DNA of 64,000 nucleotides, taken from Cherax quadricarinatus. Lineage: Eukaryota; Arthropoda; Malacostraca; Decapoda; Parastacidae. The notes below the pieces were generated by a model, which saw nothing but the letters and a program-made list of their open reading frames with translations, had not been told where the DNA came from and did no database searches. The DNA lies in assembly GCF_038502225.1 (NCBI RefSeq), contig NC_091300.1, positions 47,380,936 to 47,444,935 on the forward strand, read 5' to 3'. Of the stretch, positions 1 to 10,720 are shown piece after piece (positions within the stretch are counted from its first letter, which is position 1; each line of letters starts with the position of its first letter). The translations under genes and the position numbers were made by a program.

Positions 1-92
1 GAAATACTTCCTAACATCCCTTTGATTCATCTGAGTCTTCAACTTCCAATTGTGACCTCTTGTGTCTGTGTCCCATCTGTGCTCCTCCTCTG

Positions 93-173
93 GTTAGTGT
101 GACTTTGTCAATGGTCCAAGTCGGACCGAAACGTCGTCGTAAGCTTCTCTCTTTTATGTGCTGGTTATTTGTG
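93..173 (+). mobile_element. Short Penelope/hammerhead-like fragment inserted in LINE A
   Basis: Compared with the other LINE copies, about 80 extra bases interrupt ORF2 between the segments for MFQ and the TQTQ block. The extra piece contains GGTCC, a five-base loop, GGACC, then GAAACGTC. That order (stem II hairpin followed by GAAAC) matches the hammerhead-like repeats elsewhere in the window. ATCTG occurs at both edges and may be a short target duplication. The 5' half of the ribozyme core (TTGTCAAT) is divergent, so this looks like a degenerate copy. Confidence 0.45.
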
Positions 174-2976
174 TATCTGGAACATCCCGTCTTTGTCCAC
201 CTTGTCTATTCCGCGCAGTATTTTATATGTCGTTATCATGTCTCCCCTGACCCTCCTCTCCTCCAGTGTGGTCAGGCCGATTTCCCTCAACCTTTCTTCG
301 TAGGACAATCCCCGTAGCTCCGGGACTAGTCTTGTTGCAAACCTTTGCACTTTCTCTAATTTCTTGACGTGCTTGACCAGGTGTGGATTCCAAACTGGTG
401 CTGCATACTCCAGTATGGGCCTGACGTAAATGGTATACAGAGTCTTGAACGAATCCTTACTGAGGTATCGGAACGCTATCCGTAGGTTTGCCAGGCGCCC
501 CGTATGCTGCAGCAGTTATCTGATTGATGTGCACCTCAGGAGATATGCTCGGTGTTATGCTCTCCCCCAGATCTTTTTCCTTGAGTGAGGTTTGCAGTCT
601 TTGGCCATCTAAACTATATTGTGTCTGCGGTCTCCTTTGCCCTTCCCCAATCTTCATGGTTTTGCATTTGGCAGGGTTAAACTCAAGGAGCCAGTTGCTG
701 GACCAGGCTTGTAGCCTGTCCAGGTCTCTTTGTGGTCCTGCCTTATCCTCATCCAATTTCATTCTTCTTATTAACTTCACATCATCTGCAAACAAGGACA
801 ATTCTGAGTCTATCCCTTCCGTTATGTCATTCACATATACCAAGAACAGCACAGGTCCTAGGACTGACCCCTGTGGAACCCCGCTTGTCACAGGCGCCCA
901 CTCTGACACCTCGTCACGTACCATAACTCGTTGTTGCCTCCCTGTCAGGTATTCTCCGATCCATTGCAGTGCCTTTCCTGTTACGTGTGCCTGATCCTCA
1001 AGCTTTTGCAATAACCTCTTGAAAGGAACTGTGTCTAAGGCCTTCTTGCAGTCCAAAAAAATGCAGTCGATCCACCCCTCTCTCTCTTGTCTTACTTCTG
1101 TCACCTTGTCAAAAAACTCGAATAGGTTTGTGACACAGGATTTTCTTTCCCTGAAACCGTGCTTGTTGTCAGTTATACACCTGTTTCTTTGCAGGTGCTC
1201 CACCACTCTCCTCCTGATGATCTCCATGACTTTGCATACTATACACGTTAGTGATACAGGTCTGTAGTTTAGTGCCTCATGTCTGTCTCCCTTTTTAAAA
1301 ATTGGGACTACATTTGCCATCTTCCATACTTCAGTTTCAATTGATGTGTTGAAGATCTTTGTTAATGGCACACACAGTTTCTCTGCTCCCTCTTTAAGGA
1401 CCCACGAAGAGATGTTGTCTGGTCCCACCGCCTTTGAGGTGTCAAGTTTGCATAGCAGGTTCTTCACCTCCTCCTTGGTTATATGTCCCTCATCCAGCAC
1501 TTGCTGGTGTACCCCCCTGTTCTGATTCCCTGGAGTCCTACTGGTTTCCACTGTAAATACTTCTTTAAATCTCGTGTTGATCTCCTGACATACCTCCCGG
1601 TGGTTTCTTGTGAACTCCCCATTACCCTTCCTCAGTCTGATTACCTGGTCCTTGACTGTTGCTTTCCTCCTGATGTGGCTATACAACAGCTTCGGGTCAG
1701 ACTTGACTTTCAATGCTATGTCATTTTCATATTGTCGCTGAGCCTCCCTTCTTATCTGTGCATATTCGTTTCTGGCTCTTCGGCTAATCTCTTTATTTTC
1801 CTGAGTTCTCTGTCTTCTGTACCTTTTCCATTCTCTAGTACACCTAGTTTTTGCCTCCCTACACCTTTGGGTGAACCAAGGACTCGTTCTGTTCTTCCCA
1901 TTATTTCTGTTTCCCTTGGGAACAAACCTCTCCTCTGCCTCCTTACATTTTGTTGCCACATAGTCCATCATTTCTTGTACTGGTTTTCCTGTCAGTTCCC
2001 TCTCCCACTGAATGTCTTGCAGGAAGTTCCTCATGCCTGAGTAGTTCCCCCTTTTGTAGTTTGTTTTTTCCCAACCTATTCCTGCTACTCTCTCCACATG
2101 AAGCTCAAATATGTAGTCGAAGCACAGAACCACATGATCACTAGCTCCCAGGGGCCTGTCATACATGATATCCTCGATGTCCGAACTACTCAAGGTGAAT
2201 ACAACGTCCAGTCTTGCTGGATCATCCTCACCTCTCTCTCTGGTAGTGTCTCTAACATGTTGATGCATGAGGTTTTCCAGTACCACATCGATCATCTTGG
2301 CTCTCCATGTTTCGGGACCCCCATGGGGCTCCAGGTTTTCCCAGTCAATCTCCTTGTGATTGAAATCACCCATAACTAGTAACTTTGCTCCCCCCATGTG
2401 TGCTCTTCTGGCCACCTCGGCTAGTGTGTCGACCATTGCTCTGTTGCTCTCATCGTATTCTTCTCTTGGCCTTCTGGAGTTCTGTGGTGGGTTGTACATT
2501 ACTGCAATTATCACCTTATGTCCCTCAGACTGGATTGTTCCTACTAAGTAGTCCCTTTCGCCCGTGTCATCCATTCCTTCCATTTTCTCAAAACCCCACT
2601 GATTTTTAATGAGCAGTGTAACTCCTCCTCCCCTTCTCCTCCCTCTGTCTTTCCTGAGGAATTGATATCCGGATGAAAAGATTGAATCTGTAATTATTCT
2701 GGTGAGTTTTGTTTCTGTGAGTGCTATTATGTCTGGGGATGTCTCCTTGATTCTTTCATGCCACTCCTCATACTTATTTGTTATTCCATCTGCATTTGTA
2801 TACCACACCTTCAACTTCTTTTCTAAGACTGTGGTCTGGGAGGTATATTGGGGTTGGGGAAGTGGGAGACCTGATAAGGAACTATGGGTGGTTGCTGTGG
2901 GGGTGGAGTTTGTAATGCAGTGGGTGGGGGCATTGGATATGGCATGGTTGTTTTGGTTTAGAGTGTTTGGTTGCAC
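165..2976 (-). pseudogene. LINE A ORF2: endonuclease-reverse transcriptase, frameshifted
   Basis: Open for 839 codons at 457-2976, then continued in another frame to 165. Domains in order: APE-type endonuclease at residues ~50-290 (NADGITNKYEEW, ALTETKL, MGDFNHKEIDW, and GASDHVVL with the SDH catalytic motif), a basic linker (~330-480), then reverse transcriptase (~540-760) with NYRPVSLTCIVCK, FLDCKKALD, SGVPQGSVLGP and catalytic FADD. The enzyme would nick the target and copy the element RNA by target-primed reverse transcription. Oddities: a four-residue gap before the EVWKMANVVP block relative to sister copies, KKALDTVPF where sisters read KKAFDTVPH, and a one-base insertion near 500 that shifts the thumb/C-terminal part into another frame (RFATRLVPELRG at 165-350). 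Not functional as written. Confidence 0.9.
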
Positions 2977-3972
2977 TGGGGTTGACCTGGTTGGGGGGCT
3001 TCTATAGGAAGTTGTGAGGGAGGCTGTATTTGATCTTCTTCCTGGGTCTGGGATCTCCTGTCTGTCTCCTCCATCCCCTCTCTTTCCTCCTTTCGCCTTT
3101 GTACCATCTCTCTCAGTTTCTGCCTTTCTTCTTGTGTTCTGTCGCAGTCGAGATACACCTTCCTGTATGCTGGCATATCCCTTAATTGTGCTTTCTCCTG
3201 CAGGATCCTGTTCTGAGTCGATTCTGCCTTGAAGGTCACTTTCACTGGCTGGGTTCTTCTTTTTGCAAACCCCCCTATTCTTCGAAAGTTTTCCAGCTGG
3301 GTCATGTCGTCTTCTCCTATTGATTTTATGATGCTTTCAATTGCTTTTTTTTCCCTTTTTTTTTTTGCTTCATATGTTTCTCCTTCAACTTCCTGGAGCC
3401 CATACAAAGACTGACCTCTCCCTTTCATTCTCCCACTGAATATCCTTGTGTATCCACTCATTCAATTTAATTTCCTCCATTGAAGCTTTCCTTTCTTCAG
3501 TTTTACTAGCTAATGTACTTGGGCTCAGTGGCCTGTCATTTTCCCTTCTCGGCTTTCCCTGGGCTCTGCTGTGGTCTGTTAGGGTTTCCACATATAGCTT
3601 AGCTCTTTCATTTACTACAGTCTTCTCTGATAGAGCTTCTACATGCAGTTTTGCTCCTTCTTTCCCTACAGTCCCCTTATTTGTGACTGAGGTAGCAGTC
3701 TCTGATGTCATTCCCAAAATGTTCTTTAGTTCTTTAGGCTGTTTCAGATTTTTCAGTTCCTCTTCTAAACTCTGTATCCTAGCCTCTGCTGCTTTGACAT
3801 GCACCTCCCACTTCCTGCTTTCCATATCTATCCTCTCTTCCATTCTCATGCTAAGTTCTTCTAGTTTCTTTTCCCATTCATGTTCCCTTTTTATGAGCTC
3901 TGCTGCCCAATCATCCTTTGCAGATTCCTCCTCCTGTCCCTTGGTTTTCCTTCCTGCTCTCTGGCAACCCAT
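2958..3972 (-). pseudogene. LINE A ORF1 (nucleic-acid-binding/coiled-coil protein), frameshifted
   Basis: Two overlapping open segments, 3385-3972 (195 codons) and 2958-3461 (167 codons), together form an ORF1-like protein broken by a frame change near a T-rich run at 3347-3366. The N-terminal part is charged and heptad-like (EWEKKLEELSMRMEERID, then RIQSLEEELKNLKQ), as expected of a coiled coil. The C-terminal part has a basic block (RRIGGFAKRRTQPVKVTF ... LRDMPAYRKVYLD) seen again at 59002-59330. Its end overlaps the ORF2 start by about 19 bases, as in many two-ORF LINEs. The role in RNA binding is inferred from position and family habit. Confidence 0.75.
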
Positions 3973-4019
3973 TTTTGTTTTATTTTCATTGCCTCAGAGT
4001 GGGAAACCTATATAATTCT

Positions 4020-4335
4020 GTGTGTTAGGTTAGTAGTGTGTTTGTCAGAGTGTGGGGGGGGGAAGGTAGAGGAGGAACTGTGGCTATGTGGGAGATGGGT
4101 GGGGAGGAGAATTTAGGGGAGAATATGGGGAGTGGGAAGGAGGGAGAAGCAAGTGGGTGAGAGGGAGAGGGAGAGGGGGAAGGAGAGAGAGGTGGGGAGG
4201 GGGAGGGTGAAAGAGGGAGGGGTGGGATCAGGGGAAGGAGTGAGAAGTTGGTGGGGGAGGGGGGAGAATATGTGTGAGTCTGTATATGTGGGTGGGTGGG
4301 TGTGTGTGTGTGTGTGTGTGTGTGTGAGTGTGTGA

Positions 4336-4380
<45 letters not shown>

Positions 4381-4440
4381 TATGTGTGGAATTATGTGTG
4401 GAATTATGTGTGGAATTATGTGTGGAATTATGTGTGGATT
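4020..4440. repeat. G/A-rich and (GT)n simple sequence 5' of LINE A, with a 12-bp tandem repeat
   Basis: A purine-rich block (4050-4270) passes into (GT)n (about 4300-4378), then about five tandem copies of a 12-base AATTATGTGTGG unit (4379-4438). On the LINE sense strand this reads (CA)n then pyrimidine-rich sequence then LINE. The same order recurs at 38281-38908. Apparent reading frames here only translate the repeat. Confidence 0.85.
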
Positions 4441-5416
4441 TATTATGTGTCTGAAAAGTAGGTGAATTGTGCGTTGGAGTGTAATGTGAAGTCTCAGTGG
4501 TCGCTTGCCTGACCACAACCTCTTGTGACCTCACCCCCACCCTCCTGGGACTTGACCCACACCTACTTACAATGTTGCCCTTTATGCTTGTCCTGTCACC
4601 TAGCTTATAGTAAGTTACTCGCCTTGTTCAATGGATTACCAATTGCTATTCCTTATTGAATACTTGAGTGCCTATTTTTTATCATGCTATGAGAGTTGGA
4701 CCATTCACCATCAGCTTGGCGGTTAATTGGAACCTGAAACCCCACACCCATACAACCACGCATAGGTGAATACAGTACTTGCAATGCAGTTGTATCAGCC
4801 TGTAGATCGTCCAGCTCGATGAGACGTCCTGGCGTAGATCCACCTCAATTTCTTCTCGTTATATAATGTACCCTATTCACTGTATTTCTCTCACTGGTCA
4901 CACTATTGTTTCACCTTATTATCTTTCTTGGGTGACACGTGGCAACGTCGCCTGCCCTGCCCGCTCTGACTGCGCACCTCGTTTTACTTTCTAGATCACT
5001 TATGTGGCTCAGGCAGATTAAAAATCACTTCAAGGAATTGTTCACTACCCTAACACACTTAGCTACCCTTCAGATCACTTGGGTAGCCCTCGAAAACACT
5101 TATATTCGCGGAGCACGGAAGGCGTGACTCGTGCACGCACTGACGAGACTGTGTGTGTGTGTGTGTGAATGTATGTATGATGCTGTGAGCAGCTTTCAGC
5201 TATTTTGCATGACTGAATATCTGCCTACAGTCACGTAATATACCCGGAACTAAAACGGAGAGGTGGCTGCTTTTTCATTTCCTGCAACTGAATACAACTT
5301 GTAACTGGCTCTGGGTTTTTGTTAATAATGAATCTTCCGTATTGTAATATGTATTTTAGAAATGTTTCAGCTTTATCTGGATGCGAACATGTCATTGTGA
5401 GGTAAATGAAGTAAAA
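4441..5416. other. No recognisable gene
   Basis: Mixed-composition sequence without a credible coding frame; a short (GT)n lies near 5151-5168. It could be old 5' untranslated LINE sequence or unrelated DNA; nothing here distinguishes these. Confidence 0.5.
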
Positions 5417-6700
5417 TTAATTAGATTCTTTCCTATGGTGGAGAAGAAACATTGAGTCTGTTTGCTGTTTCAGTTGGTGAGAGTAGGGGTTCGTCTGATT
5501 TTGTTTATTTGAGTGTTTTGTTTTGGATATCTTTTTAGTTCCTAGAATTTCGGATAGGGTTTTCCAGGTCTTATTCATATCACCTTTTATGTTATGTAAT
5601 CTGTTTTTATAATACAATTTTTTTGACCTTATCAGGCTGGTAAGGATTGACGAGTAACGTTTAGACTGGTCTCTAGTTATTTGACCCATTCTGTACTGGT
5701 TTTCATATAGGTGCTTTGTGTTAATGAATTTAAAGATGCTGGGTGTTAGCCAGGGACTGTTCAGTCTCTTAGCTGTGATCTGTTTAGTTTTTTAGGGCAA
5801 TGCTTGTTATAGAGGTAGTGGGTTTGTTTTTGAAAATTATTAATACATTCATTCGTATCTGTATATGTTTCAAGCTCATTATGCCAGTCGACGATATTCA
5901 TAGCTGTTATAAAGTAATTAACAGCTGCCTCGTTATATAGCCTGAAGGTAACTTTAGTAGTGTCTTGGGGCAATTTACCTAAGTTGGTTATGAGAAAAGT
6001 AGGGTAGTCCAGATGTGGTCTAAAAGGAGGTACTAGTCCCGGAGATTCTTGTAGGTTTTGTTATTGATGGTAACAACAGGCAGTTGCTCATAATGTTTGT
6101 GAATTCAGTTACTTGTGCGTCCTGGTCATGTAGTAGAGTTATGTTGGACTCTCCTGTGAGCAGCAAGTGGTCTGTGTTTATATGTGCATCAGTTATCATG
6201 TTTCCTAATTTTTCACTAAAATGGTTAATGTTTGGCTGTGGTACTCTGTAGATGTTTGTCACTGTGAGGGGTTTTTGCAGGTCTTTTGATTTAAATTTAG
6301 CTATAACATATTCCCCATGTTCATCCCTTGTGCAATTATTGATACATTCAAATTGATATGAGTAGTATATAGCTGTTCCACCCCCTTCTCCCCTTGCTGT
6401 TCTGTCCTACAGTTGTGTATGGCTGTGTAACCAGGAATGGCATAGCCATCTGTAGTATCAGGCTTTAGCCAGGTACTACAGGTACTGTGAGTGTGATGAA
6501 TGACATACTGGTATGCAGGGAATTGAGAAATGCTGTGAGGTCATCGTAATGTTTGCTCGAAGATCTGACATTGTAATTAAAGATAGTTATGTTATTGTTG
6601 GCTCTGAGTAATATCTTTGCTTGGTCTGCTGTAAAATAATTAGAGTTGCTGTTTGATTCGTGAAAGTCGTTGATATCAGGATCAGTGCTTGTAATTATGA
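5417..6700 (-). pseudogene. Relic of a second LINE family (endonuclease region of ORF2)
   Basis: Several minus-strand frames join into a decayed APE-type endonuclease: a start-like stretch near 6560-6690 (FNYNVRSSSKHYDDL), then GGGVAIYYS near 6370, VTNIYRVPQPNINHF (6200-6262), LLLTGESNITLL where GDFN is normal, and SITKPTRISGTS (6020-6060). It continues through a helical linker (5761-5973) to an arginine/lysine-rich piece (5417-5689, RSKKLYYKNRLHN). No reverse transcriptase follows. Sequence and base composition differ clearly from LINE A, so it is a different family, broken by frameshifts and truncated at its 3' side. Confidence 0.7.
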
Positions 6701-7340
6701 GGCTGAAAGCGACACTTTATCTACACTTTTGAATAAAGTATTATGTTAAACTTAATAATTATGATACTAAACTAATTTATCTTACTAATAGACTGTTACA
6801 AGTAGTTTTTTAAAAAATACGGAATACAGTTTACTCTTAATATGGCACAGATTTGATGATTTAATATTGAACTGTTATTATTTTAGAGTTTGACAAAAGT
6901 TGTAGATTAAGAATAGAAGTTCACTGAGCACAATAAAATTGCTTAGTAGTGGAAGTAATAACTAAATTAAGTCTTCAGGTAATAGTAGTTACAGAAGAAA
7001 ATAAGAGAAAACAAAAATAATAGTTTATAATAATTGATTAAAATAAGTAACTATAAAATACAGGGATTATTATGGCACAAGTTTGACAATATAATATTGC
7101 ACTGGTTATCAGGTCTATACTAATAGTTTATAATAGTAAGCAAGTAATGGTAAATTAAAAATAAAACAATAGAATATAGTGATCAATTTTACAAAAGTAA
7201 AATGGACTGATAGTATATATGGTGTCGAACAAAATTTAAACAAGTAATATTAGTTAAAAAATATTGAAAAAGAAATAATTTCTATAACAAGTTATACATT
7301 TTTTATGAACAACTATTAGGATCAAATATTGCACTGGTAG
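6701..7340. other. AT-rich stretch, no gene seen
   Basis: Very AT-rich sequence with short repeated AATAATAGTTTATAAT-like words and no credible coding frame. Nothing further can be supported. Confidence 0.6.
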
Positions 7341-7341
7341 A

Positions 7342-7580
7342 AGATTGAGACACTTATGCAACACATGGGAATCTTTATTAAGGAAACGTTTCGCCACACA
7401 GTAGCTTCATCAGTCCAATACAAATTAGAAGGGTGTAAGGAGAGGAGGAGTTTGAGGTAATCAGTCCCTCAGCCTGGAGTCGATGTGTTTAGTCCATCAG
7501 TCTTATAGGAAGTACAGCATAGGGCCGTAGAAGTGGCTTATATACTGTAGTAAATACTTGTCCAACCTTTGGACGAAGAC
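7342..7580 (-). mobile_element. Solitary Penelope/retrozyme-like repeat
   Basis: On the minus strand this contains a hammerhead-like motif followed by AATAAAGATT and a short TTGCATAAGTG-type tail. The arrangement matches the 428-bp units at 53199-55192 and the piece at 9784-9976. Shared words also include the segment around 7459 (AATCAGTCCCTCAGCCTGG). It has no reading frame. Outer limits are uncertain. Confidence 0.6.
7382..7416 (-). ncRNA. Hammerhead-ribozyme-like motif (type a)
   Basis: Minus strand: stem I GGA:TCC, core CTGATGAA, stem II GCTAC:GTGGC closing a TGT loop (with one U-G wobble), then GAAACGTT. The invariant CUGANGA and GAAA parts of the hammerhead consensus are present. Deviations are one extra A before stem II and a stem III reduced to self-complementary ACGT, which would need a dimer to cut. 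Confidence 0.6.
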
Positions 7581-9479
7581 CTACTTAGATAAGTGGATGG
7601 TACTACTATGACCCCGCCTCCTCCTGCTTCGCCTCACCTGACTACAGTATTAGTGGATTTTGTTATTATTCTCCCACTTAAGTTTTTTGGTCCGACACTC
7701 GTTTATGAATACCTCTTTGCTTTAATAGTTGCACTAATTAAGTCTTTTTTTCCTGTCATGTGTGTAAAATCTAAGCATTAGGCAAATAATTTTCAAAAAA
7801 GAACTCAAGATCAGATAATGCACCTTCGACACAAACTATTCTCCTGACTTGCCACGCAAAGGCATTAACATTTATTTCATATAAAAGGATTATATATGTG
7901 GAAATCATCTTATAAAGGATATTCGGTCAAGGCTGTTGATGGATGCTGTTAATATAAACGAAAATTTTTTAAAAAAAAATCGAAAATTTTTAGGATGGAT
8001 AAAAACTGTACATAGAAGAGAAGAAGGGGATCAAGTTTACTTTCTAAGGTTCTTTCTGCACTTGTTCAATTACTGACTATTGGTTTTAATATTGCGTTTA
8101 GAATGAAAACAGATCGAAACTCAAATTTTAGAAATTCAAATAATGTATTAATATTTTGCCCAAAGCTTTAAATATGAAGACCTTCCAAAAATGCAATATA
8201 TGAAATGTTTGCTGTATATAAGATTAATAATGCAATTTTGGAGTTATTGAAAGAATGCGTAGCAAATATCAGCGATTTCTTAAGAGTAAAATACTGCAAA
8301 CGCTTAATGGAACCTGGAAGATACTTGGAAGATGGATCTTACATCTACACTTGCTGGAGTGAGAGACACAGAAGTAAATATGCTTTAGAATAAATTCGGT
8401 GAAAAACTTTTGTGTCATAAGCACAATTAGAGAACGCTACACCATCATCCGTCGGACACGACTCGTCTACAAGTGAAATGTTACCGGATTAAAGCTGGAA
8501 TTTTTCAATACCGCACTGAGTAACAACCTGCCGAAAATGCCAGATCAGGCAGAATGCTATCGCTATGTAGGTTTGTGGGCTTCTAGAAGAAACAGTCTGG
8601 TGAACCAAGCAATCAACAAGCTTGAAGACGGTGGAAGACCCTCGAAACCGGTTACAAGTATGTTACAGATATGGAAATATATTTTCTAATATTAATATAT
8701 AGTATGTAAAATAACATAAACGTTAAAAAGACGTTACAATACATGAGCCCCTTACCTATCCATGAAGTAAAGTACTCGACTCTGACGCCCAGTGACGCAG
8801 GTTGACGTAACCTCTCATAATACCCAACTATTATTTACGCAACTTTTTAACTAGTTATCAAATATCTGTTTGTATGTGAATAAATGTGCATCATCAATTG
8901 TTGAACTTGATTTCACTTATTATAAAACACTAACAACACTTGTTCCTTACATTTACATCAGGTTTCTATTATAAGTTTGTGATTTTTTTTGAGAATAAAT
9001 AAAATGCTTAATTTTATAATAAGGTGCTGTGGATGGCCCGGTGAGCGTTGCAACAAAAAAATAAAAGGTTGAAAACTGTAATGTTATTAATATGCAACCG
9101 TGACGCACGTGGATTCAGTATCTTCATCAAAATATATATTGTGTATATGACCATCGGCATCATTGTTACTGCTGTCTTAACTATAACACTAGCATTTTCC
9201 TCTCTTAAATTACTGACATCAGACAGTAACTCCCACTACGTTTCTATACATCCTTCTTGCTGAAGCACCGATCACATATACGTTATTAAATGAGAAAAAA
9301 ATACCACAGTGAAAATAGGAAAAAATGCTGAGTGCTTTCATGTGCCTACGCACACATCTACAGAGGAATATATGTGTGTAAGCACAAGAAAGCATATGCA
9401 AGCACTGTGATATTTCTTCATATTTGCAGTCACGCATTTTATTGGATTCCTTTCATTTATTTATTGTACTGGGAGCAAA
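7581..9479. other. No recognisable gene or named repeat
   Basis: AT-rich sequence with only short open frames (up to about 72 codons) that resemble no protein known to me and have no compositional sign of coding. No tRNA-like, SINE or LINE block seen. Confidence 0.55.
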
Positions 9480-9530
9480 ATATTAATAATAATAATAATA
9501 ACTAATAAATAAGAATAACAATAATAACCC
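9480..9530. repeat. Imperfect (AAT)n microsatellite
   Basis: AATAATAATAATAACT-type repeats next to GGGTTATACAGCACTGCAGG; could be the tail of an old repeat in minus orientation. Confidence 0.6.
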
Positions 9531-9777
9531 GAAAGGGTTATACAGCACTGCAGGTAGTACTGTGTGAAAGGAGAAATGTGTAAAAGTTATGAGAATGAAG
9601 GGCAGGAATATTAGGGGGAAAGAGTTGGTAGGGGTAGTAGACAGTGCAAAAAGGAAAAGGGAAATCACAGTTGATGCAATAAGTTAGTGTTTGTTAGAGA
9701 GACAAAGAGAGAGCCTTCATCAAAGGTTGGACTTTCAGCAAGGTATGTGTAGATGAATGGTTCAGAGAACCGACATG
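9531..9777. other. No recognisable gene
   Basis: Purine-rich plus strand; the minus-strand frame here (about 9483-9668) is hydrophobic because of simple composition and is not a convincing gene. Confidence 0.5.
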
Positions 9778-9783
9778 TTGATA

Positions 9784-9976
9784 AATTAGACACATGTGCA
9801 ACTCTTGGGTATCTTTATTGAGACTGAACATATCGACTCAAGGTTGAGGGACTGATTACCTCATTCTCCTCCTGTTCAAGTTTCTCCTACGTATGGACTG
9901 ATGAAGCCACTGTGTGGCGAAACGTTTCCTCAATAAAGATACCCAAGAGTTGCACATGTGTCTAATTTATCAGCAA
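9784..9976 (+). mobile_element. Retrozyme/Penelope-like mini-element with inverted ends
   Basis: About 40 bases at 9775-9820 (TAGACACATGTGCAACTCTT and onward) recur inverted at 9930-9976, enclosing about 110 bases that carry a hammerhead-like motif. The 3' arm follows the ribozyme as AATAAAGATACCC, as in the 53-55 kb units. Inverted partial copies like this are expected if target-primed synthesis switched strand during insertion (inference). Confidence 0.65.
9895..9929 (+). ncRNA. Hammerhead-ribozyme-like motif (type a)
   Basis: Stem I GGA (9895-9897):TCC (9927-9929); core CTGATGAA 9898-9905; stem II GCCAC 9906-9910 paired with GTGGC 9914-9918 around loop TGT; GAAAC 9919-9923 then GTT. Predicted cleavage would follow the T at 9926 (G-U-U triplet). 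The extra A before stem II and the two-base-pair palindromic stem III are shared by all copies in the window. Confidence 0.65.
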
Positions 9977-10409
9977 GGTATGTATATGAGATTTCGGTGT
10001 ACCCAGACTTTAGGACGTCCATGGCATGTCGCTGCACCATATGCATCTGTCCTCTTCATGGGACCTGGCTCTGGCTACCTCGATATACTCTGCCTGGTGT
10101 AACCCACATATACAACAAACCGCTGTCTAGTCAGCCGTGTCTTTACTGTATTCTGCCCAGGCCCTACACGCAACCTAGCCATCCTTGTATAAGGGACATG
10201 GTGGATTGTTCATATCAGAGCACCCAAAACGCACCAGCACATCTCGGACCAGCGTGGTTGCCTTCAGTTATGCAGCTGTAGAGAAACCACTGAAAAAATA
10301 AAATAAGGAATAATCCTGTGGAAAATTGGGATACCATAAATAGCTGAATGAGAGACTGAGTCTGCTTGTTCATTACCCCGGACATTGATGTGCCCAGCAA
10401 AGACTGACG
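9977..10409. other. No recognisable gene
   Basis: Moderately GC sequence. A 107-codon plus-strand frame (9958-10281) starts in the preceding repeat, is cysteine/tyrosine-rich and resembles nothing known. Not supported as a gene. Confidence 0.45.
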
Positions 10410-10458
10410 TTATGTAAAGTAAAAGGACACAAGTACAATTAATGTGACATTTTAATCT

Positions 10459-10493
10459 GGCAACGTTTCGCTCTCCAGGAGCTTTATCAAGCC
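10459..10493 (-). ncRNA. Hammerhead-ribozyme-like motif (type b, U3-A8)
   Basis: Minus strand: stem I GGC:GCC, core TTGATAAA, stem II GCTC:GAGC around CTGGA, then GAAACGTT. Relative to type a, core C3 is replaced by U and G8 by A. These two positions pair in the hammerhead fold, so the change looks compensatory. Confidence 0.55.
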
Positions 10494-10680
10494 GTTACAA
10501 ACAATACATGGACACAGAGGGTATATATAGGCTTAGAGTGAGGTGTAATACTACTGACAGTAGTAGTGATATAAGTTGTAGTAGTAATACAATATGGTAG
10601 AACAATCAACTTGCAGGTTAAGACATTTGTGCAACATCTGGTTATCTTCATTGTAGACGTTTACAGTGCCGTCTTAGCCA

Positions 10681-10720
10681 ACTTGTTCATGAGACACCTA
10701 GAGGTGTCTCATGAACAAGT
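10681..10720. repeat. 40-bp near-perfect palindrome at the 5' edge of the Penelope ORF
   Basis: Nineteen-base arms (beginning ACTTGTTCATGAG) are exact reverse complements around a central AG. A third partial copy of the arm (GTCTCATGAACA) follows at once at 10719-10730. It marks the truncation junction just before the RT segment. Likely a fold-back formed on insertion (inference). Confidence 0.9.

Larger units (their letters stand above)
1..4015 (-). mobile_element. LINE copy A, CR1/L2/Jockey-type non-LTR retrotransposon
   Basis: Long minus-strand non-LTR element with ORF1 (about 2958-3972) followed by ORF2 (165-2976) coding for an APE-type endonuclease and a reverse transcriptase. Its 3' end lies outside the window. 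Other copies at 13385, 17131, 22383, 31349, 34612, 38909/56838 and 61966 share the same protein and nucleotide sequence, so this is one family with several subfamilies. Copy A is damaged: ORF1 changes frame near 3400-3460, ORF2 has a one-base insertion near 500, and a short foreign segment interrupts the ORF2 end at about 93-173. The exact clade is inferred from protein style (no RNase H, FADD box, C-terminal GDMITTYKIL block). Confidence 0.9.

Noticed and set aside
4025..4540. 171-codon threonine/histidine frame
   Set aside because: Direct translation of (CA)n and TC-rich simple sequence.
9958..10281. 107-codon plus-strand frame as a small cysteine-rich protein
   Set aside because: It starts inside a repeat, has no recognisable signal peptide or family pattern, and nearby sequence gives no exon signals.
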